Of a stretch of DNA of 64,000 nucleotides, positions 7,643 through 15,607 are shown piece after piece (the first letter of the stretch is position 1; each line of letters starts with the position of its first letter). The notes beneath the pieces are model-generated. The model did not search any database, had not been told where the DNA came from, and saw nothing but the letters and a program-made list of their open reading frames with translations. The translations under genes were made by a program, and so were the position numbers. The stretch covers positions 62,001 through 126,000 of the forward strand of contig NZ_BOMH01000037.1 of assembly GCF_016862095.1 (NCBI RefSeq). The letters are read 5' to 3'. This stretch comes from Actinoplanes cyaneus (GTDB taxonomy: Bacteria; Actinomycetota; Actinomycetes; Mycobacteriales; Micromonosporaceae).

Positions 7643-9723
7643 CCGACGTGCACCCACTTCGCTACCGATGGAACACCGTTGGTGCCGACCACGAACAGCA
7701 TGTACCAGCCGGGCGGGGCCAGGTTGGGGTTGCTGGTCAGGTTCAGGCCGATCGTGGTGCCGTCGACCGTCAGGGGCAGGTCGACGAACCGCTGGTTCGG
7801 GTCACTGGAGTGGGTGACCGCGGCCGGGCGGATCAGCTCGGCCTTGAGGACGGGCGCGTCGACGGTGACGCTCTGCTGCGAGCCGTAGGCCCATTGCGTG
7901 CCGGAGATGCCGGTGATGTGCGGGCGGGCGCCCCGAAACAGGTACGGCGGGGAGTAGACCGACACGCGCATGTCGAACGTGCCGTTGCCCGGGTTCTCGC
8001 CGACCGCCATGACCCGGCCGTCGGGCAGCAGGAACGCCGACGAGTGGTAGGTGCGCGGCACCGGGTCGGTGGCCATGCCGGGCGTGAACGTGTTGGCCGC
8101 CGGGTCGTACATGGACGCCTCGTAGACGGGGTCGGCCCGGTTGTGCAGGCCGCCGCCGGTCTCGAAGACCTTGCCGTCGGGCAGCAGCACCGCGGAGACG
8201 TACATCTTGCCCTGCGCCGCGGTCTGCGGCGTGCCACCGGTGAGCGTGCCGCCGGGCAGCGGCGGGCCGGCCGTGTAGGCCGGGTTGGCCTGCTTGAGGT
8301 CGATCAGGTCGGTGAGCCGGTGCGCGTCCGGGTTGGTCTCGATGTTGCCGCCGCCCATGGTCAGCACCTTCTGGTCCTGGGCCGGGGGCAGCAGCACGCT
8401 CATCGACTGGTCGCGCTCGTCCTTCTTGCGGAGTCCGTCGACCGCGGTGATGGTGCTCGCGGTGTAGTCGTAGATGCTGGCGCCGGTGCCGGGCAGGCCG
8501 TTGCCGAAGACGTGGCTGCCGGTGTAGAAGAGCCGCCCGTCCTGCATCAGGATCATCGACGGGTACAGGCCCCAGAAGTTCCAGGTCTGGTGTGCCTCGT
8601 TCAGGCCGAGCCAGCGCTGCTGGGCGTTGGAGAAGTACTGGGTGGCGACCGTGCCGTTGGAGTCCTCGCCGAGGCCGCCGAGGCTGATCACGTCACCGTT
8701 GCCCATCGCGGTCGCCGACGGGTACCACGAGCCGGCGGTCATGTCGTTGACCCTGGTGTAGGCGTTGGTGGCCGGGTCGAAGACGTACGAGTTCTTGAGC
8801 CCCTTGTATCCGTGGCTGCCGTCGGCGGCGGGATAGTCCTTGTTGCCGCCCATGACGAGCACCCGCCCGTCGGGCAGTTGCACGTGCCCGGAGCAGAACA
8901 GGTCCTCCGGGGTGGCCACGGTGGTGAACATGCCGGTGCCGGGGTGGTAGATCGCCGACTTGAACGTCTTGGCCGCGAAGTCGTCGGGGTTGTTCCCGGA
9001 GCCGGCGACCAGCAGCACGTCGCCGTTCTTGAGCACGACCGCGTGGATCGCCCGGACGGTGGAGGTGAACGGCATGACCGCCCACGCGCCCTTGGTGCAG
9101 GCCGCCCCGGCACTGCAGGCCCGTTCGGGCGCCGGCTGGGTGGCGTCGTTCATCTCGTAGTCGTCGGTCGTCAGGGTCCCGACGCCGTAGATGGTGATGC
9201 CCCAGACGATCTGGTCGGTGTGCGGGGGCACCTGCGGGGTCCGCACGGTCGCCTGCGTCCAGTCGCCGGCCGGGGCGAGGTTCGCCAGGTCGGTCCAGTA
9301 GACCCAGCCCTGCCCGACGTCGTGCCGGAACGCGGTCATCACGGTGTTCGTGGTGGTCGTCCGGTACCAGGCGGACAGGTCGTACTGGTGGCCCGGGGTG
9401 ACGTTCGGCGCGCAGGAGGTGTCCTCGAGCATCATCGCCTTGCGGTCGCCGGTGCCGGCCGAGCTGACCGTGACCGCCATCGCCTTCGTGCCGCTGTGAG
9501 CGGTGCTGGTGACCGCGAACGAGTAGCCGCTGGAGCCCCAGCCGGATTTCTCCCAGCAGACCGGGAAGCCGGTGCTGTCGAGCGATTCCAGGCCGGGGTT
9601 GCCGACCAGGTTCGCGCTGGCGCCGGCCGGCGGCTGCGGCAGGCCGAGGAAGAGCACCAGCGCCAGCACCGTCAGCTGGGCGATGCGCAGCCGGTCCCGC
9701 CGGCTCATCACTGGTCTGGTCAT
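7639..9723 (-). CDS. Secreted galactose-oxidase/GlxA-like copper radical oxidase
   Basis: This 694-residue protein starts with a signal or anchor sequence (LTVLALVLFLGLPQPPAGAS). An N-terminal carbohydrate-binding-like domain (about 35-200) leads to a kelch seven-blade propeller and a C-terminal DUF1929 domain. Residues for the Cu/Tyr-Cys radical site are all visible: Cys in LFCSGH, Tyr in GSWYPS, Tyr-His in RTYHSSAF and a late His in VTHSSDPNQR. Family members oxidise primary alcohols or aldehydes to aldehydes or acids with H2O2 release; Streptomyces GlxA works with the CslA glycan synthase at hyphal tips. Here it sits one base after a GT2-GtrA gene, in an operon headed by a CslA-like synthase. 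Confidence 0.85.
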   Translation of the reverse strand: MTRPVMSRRDRLRIAQLTVLALVLFLGLPQPPAGASANLVGNPGLESLDSTGFPVCWEKSGWGSSGYSFAVTSTAHSGTKAMAVTVSSAGTGDRKAMMLEDTSCAPNVTPGHQYDLSAWYRTTTTNTVMTAFRHDVGQGWVYWTDLANLAPAGDWTQATVRTPQVPPHTDQIVWGITIYGVGTLTTDDYEMNDATQPAPERACSAGAACTKGAWAVMPFTSTVRAIHAVVLKNGDVLLVAGSGNNPDDFAAKTFKSAIYHPGTGMFTTVATPEDLFCSGHVQLPDGRVLVMGGNKDYPAADGSHGYKGLKNSYVFDPATNAYTRVNDMTAGSWYPSATAMGNGDVISLGGLGEDSNGTVATQYFSNAQQRWLGLNEAHQTWNFWGLYPSMILMQDGRLFYTGSHVFGNGLPGTGASIYDYTASTITAVDGLRKKDERDQSMSVLLPPAQDQKVLTMGGGNIETNPDAHRLTDLIDLKQANPAYTAGPPLPGGTLTGGTPQTAAQGKMYVSAVLLPDGKVFETGGGLHNRADPVYEASMYDPAANTFTPGMATDPVPRTYHSSAFLLPDGRVMAVGENPGNGTFDMRVSVYSPPYLFRGARPHITGISGTQWAYGSQQSVTVDAPVLKAELIRPAAVTHSSDPNQRFVDLPLTVDGTTIGLNLTSNPNLAPPGWYMLFVVGTNGVPSVAKWVHVG

Positions 9724-9724
9724 G

Positions 9725-10975
9725 TCATGTCCGCCCCACGTAGATCAGCTTTTCGGCGATGAGGAACCGCAGCAGGAACGACGCCACCAGGGTCAGCAGG
9801 TTCCCGGCGAGCACCCCGGTGTGCAGGCCGTCGACGAGGACAGCCAGCAGCGGGATCCGCAGCAGCAGGTCGGCGTTGCCGAGGAGGAAGAAGCGCCCGA
9901 ACCGGGCGGGGAGCCGTCGTTCCCGGCGATTGCGGTACAGAATCTGGTCGGTCAGCGCGAAGTTCCACAGCACCGCGACGACGTTCGCGGCGATGGCGGC
10001 CGGGGCGTAGTGCAGCCCGGCCAGGGAGACGAGCGCCCACAACATCGCCTGGTTGGGCAGCAGCCCGGAGAGCCCGATCAGGCCGAACCCGAGCATCCGC
10101 GCCCGGCCGCTGCCCAGGCGCAGCCGCCCGACGTGTTTGAGGAACCGCAGCCCCTCGGAGACCGTCGACTTGGACTCGCCGGCGTGCCGGGGCTGGAATG
10201 TGTACGGCACCTCGACGATGCGCCCGGGCCGGTTCCGCACGATCAGCTCGAGGAGGATCTTGTAGCCGAGCGGCCGGAGCTGCCCCGCGTCGAGCGAGCT
10301 GGCCCGGATCGCGAACAGGCCGCTCATCGGGTCGCTGACCGACAGCAGCTGATGGCGGAACAGCGTCTTGACCAGGATCGTCGAGCCGCGCGAGACCAGT
10401 TTGCGGTAGCCGTCGGCGAGCCCGCCGGTGCTGCCGCCACCGGCGTAGCGGGAGCCGACGACCAGGTCGGCGCCGTCGCGCAGGCCGGCCGCGATCAGGC
10501 CGGGAACGATCTCCGGTGGGTGCTGCAGGTCGGCGTCCATCACCACGACCCACTCGCCGCGGGCGATCCGCATGCCCTCGACGACAGCGCCGCCGAGCCC
10601 GCCGGCGCCCTCGTCGCGGTGGTGGACGGTGACCGCCATCGGGTAGTCGCGGGCGACCTCGGCGATCACCTCGGGGGTGCCGTCGGTGCTGTCGTCGACG
10701 AAGACGATCTCGGTCTCGGTGTGCGGCAGCGCGGCCGCGAGGCGCTCCAGCAGCGCGACCACGTTGTCACGTTCGTTGTAGGTGGGCACGATGATGCTCT
10801 GCCGCAGCGTGCCGGGGGCGTCGCGGACCCCGATCTGCCCGGGCAGGACGGCTCGGGTCCGGCCGGGCCCGCGCTGTTGCAGCGGGACGGTCTTCTCGCC
10901 GGGCGTGACGGTGGCGCGGATCGGCGAGTGCACCACCGCGCGGGCGGTGTGGCGGTCGTCCGGGGCCAGGGTCAT
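9725..10975 (-). CDS. GT2 polyprenyl-phosphate glycosyltransferase with C-terminal GtrA domain
   Basis: 416 residues. The ATG at 10975 overlaps the upstream stop; the long open frame above it is shadow. The GT2 domain (about 55-290) shows SIIVPTYNERDNV, the EIVFVDDSTDGT nucleotide site and VVMDADLQHPPE (DxD), as in dolichol- or polyprenyl-phosphate mannose synthases. The C-terminal 130 residues form four hydrophobic helices typical of GtrA flippase-like domains (MLGFGLIGLSGLLPNQAMLW and onwards). It probably charges a polyprenyl phosphate with a sugar for the GT39-like enzyme encoded just before it. The cytoplasmic membrane is its location. Confidence 0.85.
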   Translation of the reverse strand: MTLAPDDRHTARAVVHSPIRATVTPGEKTVPLQQRGPGRTRAVLPGQIGVRDAPGTLRQSIIVPTYNERDNVVALLERLAAALPHTETEIVFVDDSTDGTPEVIAEVARDYPMAVTVHHRDEGAGGLGGAVVEGMRIARGEWVVVMDADLQHPPEIVPGLIAAGLRDGADLVVGSRYAGGGSTGGLADGYRKLVSRGSTILVKTLFRHQLLSVSDPMSGLFAIRASSLDAGQLRPLGYKILLELIVRNRPGRIVEVPYTFQPRHAGESKSTVSEGLRFLKHVGRLRLGSGRARMLGFGLIGLSGLLPNQAMLWALVSLAGLHYAPAAIAANVVAVLWNFALTDQILYRNRRERRLPARFGRFFLLGNADLLLRIPLLAVLVDGLHTGVLAGNLLTLVASFLLRFLIAEKLIYVGRT

Positions 10976-12543
10976 GAGCTCTTCTCCGATGTGTTGATCC
11001 GGCGGACCTCGATGCGGCCCTGCTGGGGGCCGAACGCGGCGACCACGGTCGAGTTCGTGAGCAGGGTGTTCACGGTCGGCAGCGCGGCCGGGTCCTGCCG
11101 CAGCGCCGGAGTGGAGACGAGGTAGTCGACGTCGCGCCAGCCGTGCCGCAGCGTCGCCTGGACGGCCGGGTCCAGGTCGAGCTTGTAGAACCAGATGACC
11201 TTCTCCTGCCGGTAGCCGGCCTTGACGCAGTCGAGCCAGAGGACGTCGTCGACCACGACGGTGGTGTTCGCCCGGTCGATCACGGCGGTGCGCAGGTAGT
11301 CGGCGGCCGCGGCGTATCCCGCGTTGTCGTCGGCGGTCAGGGCGCGCAGGTTGCCGGCCCACCAGCGCGGGGCGACCAGGGTCGCGGCCAGCACGGCGAG
11401 AACGGCGAGCGTGGCGGGGTGCGCCCAGCGCCATCTCCGGGCGAGCGCCGCGGCCTGGTCGAGGGCGGCGGCAATGGTGATCGCGAAGAACGGGAGGATC
11501 TGCACGACGTACATGGCCGGCAGATAACCGCCGGGCCGCAGGGCGACGAGGGTCAGGATCACGGCGGCCACGGCCGGTGGGCGCAATCGCCGTACGGGAA
11601 GAACGGCAATGGTCGCGACGATTCCGGCGACGAGAATGACCGGGTCGTAGAACAGCCAGGAATGCAGCAGCTCGTTGGCGCCGGAGCCCGGGCTGAAGAT
11701 GCTGCCCGATCCGGAGCGGCTGGCGAGTTGGAACTGCCAGGCGCCGATCAGCGACACGTGCCCGGGGCCGGGGAACAGCTCGCCCCGCAGCAGCGCGTAG
11801 AGCGGGTAGAACGCGCCGACCAGCACGACCCCGCTGCCGTAGCCGCCGATCGCCCACGGCCGGGTCGAGGTGCGGGCCGCGTTCTGCCACAGCGCGACCA
11901 CCACCGCCGGGGCGGTGACCAGCATGGTCTCCTTGCTGAGCACGGCGATCGCGGTGGCCGCGCCGGCCGCGGTGACGTGCCACAGGTGCCGCCGCGGGGA
12001 GAGCACGAGGGCGAGCGCGCCGAGCATCCAGGCAACCGCGAAACTGTCCAGGTAGATCTCGCGGTCCATGGTGACCGCGAGCGGTGACAGGCCGAAGGTC
12101 AGCAACGCGGCCGCTGACGACCAGACGGCCATGCCCATCCGGCGGCAGATCGTGTAGACCAGCATCAGGCTGGCCGCGATCACCGGCAGCATCGCGATCC
12201 GCCCGGCGGCGACCGCCGGGCTGTCGACGCCGAACAGGCCGGGCAGCCAGGACAGGGCGGCGAGCTGGATCCAGGCCAGCGGTGGGTGGTCGTACCAGTA
12301 GGTGTAGTGGGCCAGGCCCTTGCCGTTCGCGACCGCCCAGGCCTGCGCGAGGTAGGTGCCCTCGTCGTCGCTGGCGCCCGGGAAGCCGGTGACGTTGATC
12401 GCCATGACCGTCACCACCAGTGCGGTCAGGGACAGCGCGAGCCAGGTCTCCGGGTTGCGGCCCCGGCGGCGGCGCGCGGTGGCCGGTTGTTCCGGTTCGG
12501 CCGGGATTTCGGTACGTCGGGGAACGAGCTGCAGCAGCGTCAC
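10972..12543 (-). CDS. GT39/ArnT-like integral-membrane glycosyltransferase
   Basis: 523 residues. The GTG at 12543 overlaps the stop of the CslA-like gene. After a basic cytoplasmic N-terminus and a first TM helix, the SDDEGTYLAQAW loop carries the Asp-Glu signature, and YWYDHPPLAW follows. Both are typical of polyprenyl-phosphate-dependent GT-C enzymes of the PMT/ArnT superfamily. About ten further hydrophobic helices and a soluble C-terminal domain complete the fold. It should transfer a sugar from the lipid carrier made by the next gene to an outer-face acceptor. The acceptor (protein, glycan or lipid) is not evident. Confidence 0.75.
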   Translation of the reverse strand: MTLLQLVPRRTEIPAEPEQPATARRRRGRNPETWLALSLTALVVTVMAINVTGFPGASDDEGTYLAQAWAVANGKGLAHYTYWYDHPPLAWIQLAALSWLPGLFGVDSPAVAAGRIAMLPVIAASLMLVYTICRRMGMAVWSSAAALLTFGLSPLAVTMDREIYLDSFAVAWMLGALALVLSPRRHLWHVTAAGAATAIAVLSKETMLVTAPAVVVALWQNAARTSTRPWAIGGYGSGVVLVGAFYPLYALLRGELFPGPGHVSLIGAWQFQLASRSGSGSIFSPGSGANELLHSWLFYDPVILVAGIVATIAVLPVRRLRPPAVAAVILTLVALRPGGYLPAMYVVQILPFFAITIAAALDQAAALARRWRWAHPATLAVLAVLAATLVAPRWWAGNLRALTADDNAGYAAAADYLRTAVIDRANTTVVVDDVLWLDCVKAGYRQEKVIWFYKLDLDPAVQATLRHGWRDVDYLVSTPALRQDPAALPTVNTLLTNSTVVAAFGPQQGRIEVRRINTSEKSS

Positions 12544-13958
12544 GCGGCGACACCGGCCTCGGGCGCCGGGGCCGGGGTGTGCAGGTGGGCCCCGACGTGC
12601 GCGGTCAATTCCCAGTTGCGCCGGCCGGTGTACTCCCGCCAGACGGCTCGCAGCGCGGCGCCGCTGAGGATCAGCGCGTACGGGAACGCCCCGAGGATCA
12701 GCCACGCGTAGTGCCGGAGCCGGATCCTGAGTCCGTACTGCAGGCCGAAGTCGCGCAGCCCGACGGTCTGGAAGGCGATGTTGGCGAGCATCGGCACCAC
12801 CGGCACGAACGTGGCCAGGGCGATGCCGACGGGCAGGTCGGCCCACAGTGCCACGCCGATGCCGACCGGGATGGCCAGCCCGGAGAACGCCTGCAGGAAC
12901 GGGCCGGTCAGCGTGTAGCGGGCGAGCAGCCGCTGGCGGAACGACGGCAGGCGCCGCCACTCCCCCTTGCGCAGCACCTGCAGGAAGCCCTGGTTCCATC
13001 GGGTGCGCTGCTTGAGCAGGCTGCCGATGCTGTCCGGGGTCTCCTCCCGGGTGACCAGCGAGGCCTCGTACGCGACGACCACCTTGGCGCCCCGGCTGGA
13101 CAGGCGCACGCCCAGGTCGCAGTCCTCGGCGAGGCAGGTGCCGTCCCAGCCGTTGGCGGTGCGCAGCACGTCGGTGCGGACGAAGACGGTGTTGCCGCCG
13201 AGCGGGATGAACCCCTTGTCGGCGTGCAGGTGCAGCCGGCTGCGGAACCAGAAGAAGTATTCCAGGCAGTTGTGCAGGCTGAACCAGCTGGAATGGAAGT
13301 TGATCAGTTGGACGCCGCCCTGGACGACGTCGGCGCCGGTGGCCCGGAACGCGTGGTCGACGTGTTCGAGCAGGTGGGGGTGGACCTGGTCCTCGGCGTC
13401 GAAGACGCCCACGACGTCGCCGCGCACGTAGGGCAGGGCGGTGTTCAGCGCGCGCGGCTTGTTCTTCACCTCGTTGTGGTCGGTGACGACCAGGATCCGG
13501 TCCGGTGCTGTGGCCGCGACCCGGTGGGCCACCGCGGCCGTCTCCGGGTCGTCGTGGCCGACGATGAGGATGATCTCGTAGCCCTGGTGGGTGGAGCGCA
13601 GCAGCCGCTGCACCGTGTGCTCCAGCACGGCCTGCTCGTGCCGGGCCGGCACCAGCAGGGAGAACGTGACCCGGTGGTCGCCGTCCGGTTCGGCGAACCG
13701 GGTGGCCGCAAGGGTCTCCGGGGTGCGCCAGGCGTGCATCGTCCACCACAGCGTCACCGCGGCGAACGCGGAGAGCACGACAGAAATGGAAATCATGACG
13801 GCGGCAGCCAAGATCACGGCCCTTTCGGCAAAGGAGGAATCGCCATCAGCAATAGCGTTGCGGCGAGACCTTATCGCTATCCGGCCGGTGCAATTCAAGT
13901 CGATCAGAGCCTTTTCCCCTGATCCAGTGAGCGGGGCCGATACGTTACCAATGTCCAT
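12540..13958 (-). CDS. CslA-like processive GT2 glycan synthase
   Basis: 472 residues from ATG 13958; the start is uncertain. A frame reaching 14069 would read through the terminator hairpin at 14021-14061, so it is rejected. After one TM helix, the GT2 core shows the processive cellulose-synthase-like set: SLLVPARHE, NEVKNKPRALN, GVFDAEDQVHP, TCLAEDCDLGVRLSS and KQRTRWNQGF (the Q-x-x-R-W family block). Several C-terminal TM helices could form the channel. It resembles Streptomyces CslA, which with GlxA makes a beta-glycan at hyphal tips, but is shorter. It heads the five-gene operon, all of whose members overlap or are one base apart. Confidence 0.8.
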   Translation of the reverse strand: MDIGNVSAPLTGSGEKALIDLNCTGRIAIRSRRNAIADGDSSFAERAVILAAAVMISISVVLSAFAAVTLWWTMHAWRTPETLAATRFAEPDGDHRVTFSLLVPARHEQAVLEHTVQRLLRSTHQGYEIILIVGHDDPETAAVAHRVAATAPDRILVVTDHNEVKNKPRALNTALPYVRGDVVGVFDAEDQVHPHLLEHVDHAFRATGADVVQGGVQLINFHSSWFSLHNCLEYFFWFRSRLHLHADKGFIPLGGNTVFVRTDVLRTANGWDGTCLAEDCDLGVRLSSRGAKVVVAYEASLVTREETPDSIGSLLKQRTRWNQGFLQVLRKGEWRRLPSFRQRLLARYTLTGPFLQAFSGLAIPVGIGVALWADLPVGIALATFVPVVPMLANIAFQTVGLRDFGLQYGLRIRLRHYAWLILGAFPYALILSGAALRAVWREYTGRRNWELTAHVGAHLHTPAPAPEAGVAA

Positions 13959-14020
13959 TTCGCGCTGCTTGAACGGATCAACCGGTCGGATCCGCGACAC
14001 CATTCTTTTCCGGCAGACAC

Positions 14021-14061
14021 GAAAAGGCACCCACTCCGGACGACGGAGCGGATGCCTTTTC
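14021..14061 (-). terminator. Hairpin terminator downstream of the STAS gene
   Basis: GAAAAGGCA and the complementary TGCCTTTTC enclose a second paired segment (CCACTCCG against CGGAGCGG, one imperfect pair) around a 4-base loop. The A-tract and T-tract in the arms make it a classical intrinsic terminator that can work in either direction. It separates the STAS/HATPase genes from the glycan-synthase operon. The rest of 13959-14224 holds only the promoter space of that operon. Confidence 0.75.
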
Positions 14062-14224
14062 TCATTCACGGCCGGCGCAAGAGAATCCTCACGCCACTGG
14101 GAGCGGCCTGTCAGAAAGAAGGTAAACCAGATCGGCTATTTCAAACCATCCCGCGTACGGGGGACGGCCCGACCGCACCGATGCGGCGCCGGACGTGCCG
14201 CCGACGGCCGGTCCGGCTCCGCGG

Positions 14225-14551
14225 TCACTGGCCGTCCACGGTGGTGACGGTGGTCAGCACGCCGAGCAGGCCGGTGATCTCCAGGGCCCGGCGGGCGATC
14301 CCGGTCGGCTCGTCCACCACGAACGACGCCCCGTGCCGCTGCGCGCTGTCCCGGGCGCGGACCAGCGCGTGGATGCCCGAGGAGTCGCAGAACCCGAGCC
14401 CCGCCGCGTCGACGACCAACCGGCGCGGGCTCGTCGCGGCCAGCGCCGCCGCGACCGAGTCGTCCAGGACCCCGGTGGTCGCCATGTCCAGATCCCCGGT
14501 CAGGACGAGGCGCGTGACGCCGCTGTCGTCGTGACTCGTCGTGATCCTCAT
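14225..14551 (-). CDS. STAS-domain anti-anti-sigma factor-like protein
   Basis: 108 residues, with an ATGA overlap to the preceding HATPase gene, which decides the start. A single STAS domain: LVLTGDLDMATTG, RRLVVDAAGLGFCDSSGIHA, where CDSSG holds the Ser that is phosphorylated in SpoIIAA/RsbV proteins. Such proteins bind and sequester an anti-sigma kinase when dephosphorylated. The partner is very probably the HATPase encoded directly upstream. The sigma factor itself is not in the window. Confidence 0.85.
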   Translation of the reverse strand: MRITTSHDDSGVTRLVLTGDLDMATTGVLDDSVAAALAATSPRRLVVDAAGLGFCDSSGIHALVRARDSAQRHGASFVVDEPTGIARRALEITGLLGVLTTVTTVDGQ

Positions 14552-14973
14552 GCCGGCTCCGTCCTGCTCGTCCCCTCCGCGGTCACCGGGCTGCCCGGGC
14601 ACAGCGGCAGCTCGGCGCGGACACGTTTGCCGCCCTCGTACGGCTCGACGTACCACCGATCGGTGAGTTTCTCGATGATCCGCAGGCCGAGGCCGCCGGT
14701 GCCGTCGGGCTCGCGGGGCCGTGGCACCACGGAGGAGCCGTCCGCGACCGAGATGATGACCTGGCTGCCGTACGCCTCCACGCTCACGACGACCTCGCCG
14801 CCCCCGTGCCGCACGGCGTTGGTCACCAGTTCACTGATCACGACCGCGGCGTCGTCCAGCCACGCCCGGTCGCGCAGCCCCCAGCCGCCGAGCACCGCCG
14901 TCACCGCGCTGCGTGCCCAGCCCGGCGCGGCGCCGTCCAGCGGCAGATCGAAGTGAGCCGTCAAGGTACTCAT
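14548..14973 (-). CDS. RsbW/SpoIIAB-like HATPase anti-sigma factor
   Basis: 141 residues from ATG 14973 (a GTG at 15024 is possible). This is a stand-alone GHKL ATPase domain: N-box ISELVTNAVRHG, G1 box ISVADGS, G2 box GTGGLGLRIIEKL. The family binds ATP, phosphorylates a STAS partner on Ser and holds a sigma factor. The overlapping STAS gene fits this partner-switch pair. No membrane segment is present. Because many actinomycete HATPase_c_2 proteins control targets other than sigma factors, the output is left open. Confidence 0.8.
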   Translation of the reverse strand: MSTLTAHFDLPLDGAAPGWARSAVTAVLGGWGLRDRAWLDDAAVVISELVTNAVRHGGGEVVVSVEAYGSQVIISVADGSSVVPRPREPDGTGGLGLRIIEKLTDRWYVEPYEGGKRVRAELPLCPGSPVTAEGTSRTEPA

Positions 14974-15127
14974 CGAGCACGTCACCGTCCCGCTCTCGTC
15001 CGGCCGATCATGTGGCCGGGTCACCTGGACTCATGTTCCCTCGCACCCGAATCGACATGCAAATCGACGCAACTTTCCTTCCGCGTTCTACTCTTGCTGT
15101 CGAGACCGTCTGACCGGAGGTACACCG

Positions 15128-15607
15128 ATGGCCCGCTTCACCGTCGCCAGGGATGTCCGCGCGCCGGCCACCACCGCCTGGGCCGTCCTCGTGGACTGGC
15201 CACGGCACGGCGACTGGGTGCCGCTGACCTCGGTGCGGGTCCTCACCCCGCACCCGGGCGGCGTCGGCGCGCGCTTCGTGGCCCGCACCGGTGCCGGCCC
15301 GCTGGCGTTCGACGACCCGATGACCGTGGTGGCGTGGCAGCCACCAGCCGGCAACGACCCGGGCGCCGCGCCGGGCCACTGCGAGGTGGAGAAGTCGGGC
15401 CGGGTGGTGCACGGCCGGGCCCGGTTCACGGTCACGCCGCTGCCCGGCGGGCACTGCCGCGTCGCCTGGATCGAGGACGTGACCGTCGTCCCGCACCGGA
15501 TCACCCGGCACGCCGGGCCTGTGGTCGCCCTCGCGGGCCGGGCCGCGTTCGGGGCCACGATCCGGGCGTTCGCCCGCGACGCCGAGCGCGCCGTCACGCC
15601 GCGGTGA
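15128..15607 (+). CDS. SRPBCC-family polyketide cyclase/dehydrase-like protein
   Basis: 159 residues behind a strong GGAGGT ribosome-binding site. The START-like fold starts with ARFTVARDVRAPATTAWAVL and the DWPRHGDWVPLTSV turn, and ends with a long amphipathic C-terminal helix. It matches the polyketide_cyc2 family, whose members bind lipophilic small molecules. There are no biosynthetic genes beside it, so no pathway is assigned. Its last 14 bases overlap the convergent GGDEF-EAL gene tail to tail. Confidence 0.75.
   Translation: MARFTVARDVRAPATTAWAVLVDWPRHGDWVPLTSVRVLTPHPGGVGARFVARTGAGPLAFDDPMTVVAWQPPAGNDPGAAPGHCEVEKSGRVVHGRARFTVTPLPGGHCRVAWIEDVTVVPHRITRHAGPVVALAGRAAFGATIRAFARDAERAVTPR

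Noticed and set aside
7648..9762. 704-codon plus-strand frame opposite the copper oxidase
   Set aside because: The minus-strand gene has all catalytic motifs; the plus frame is a high-GC mirror with only Val/Arg/Gly/Ala-rich text.
14225..14973. Reading the STAS/HATPase pair as regulators of the glycan operon
   Set aside because: A strong terminator and separate promoter space lie between them; no sequence evidence for the link.
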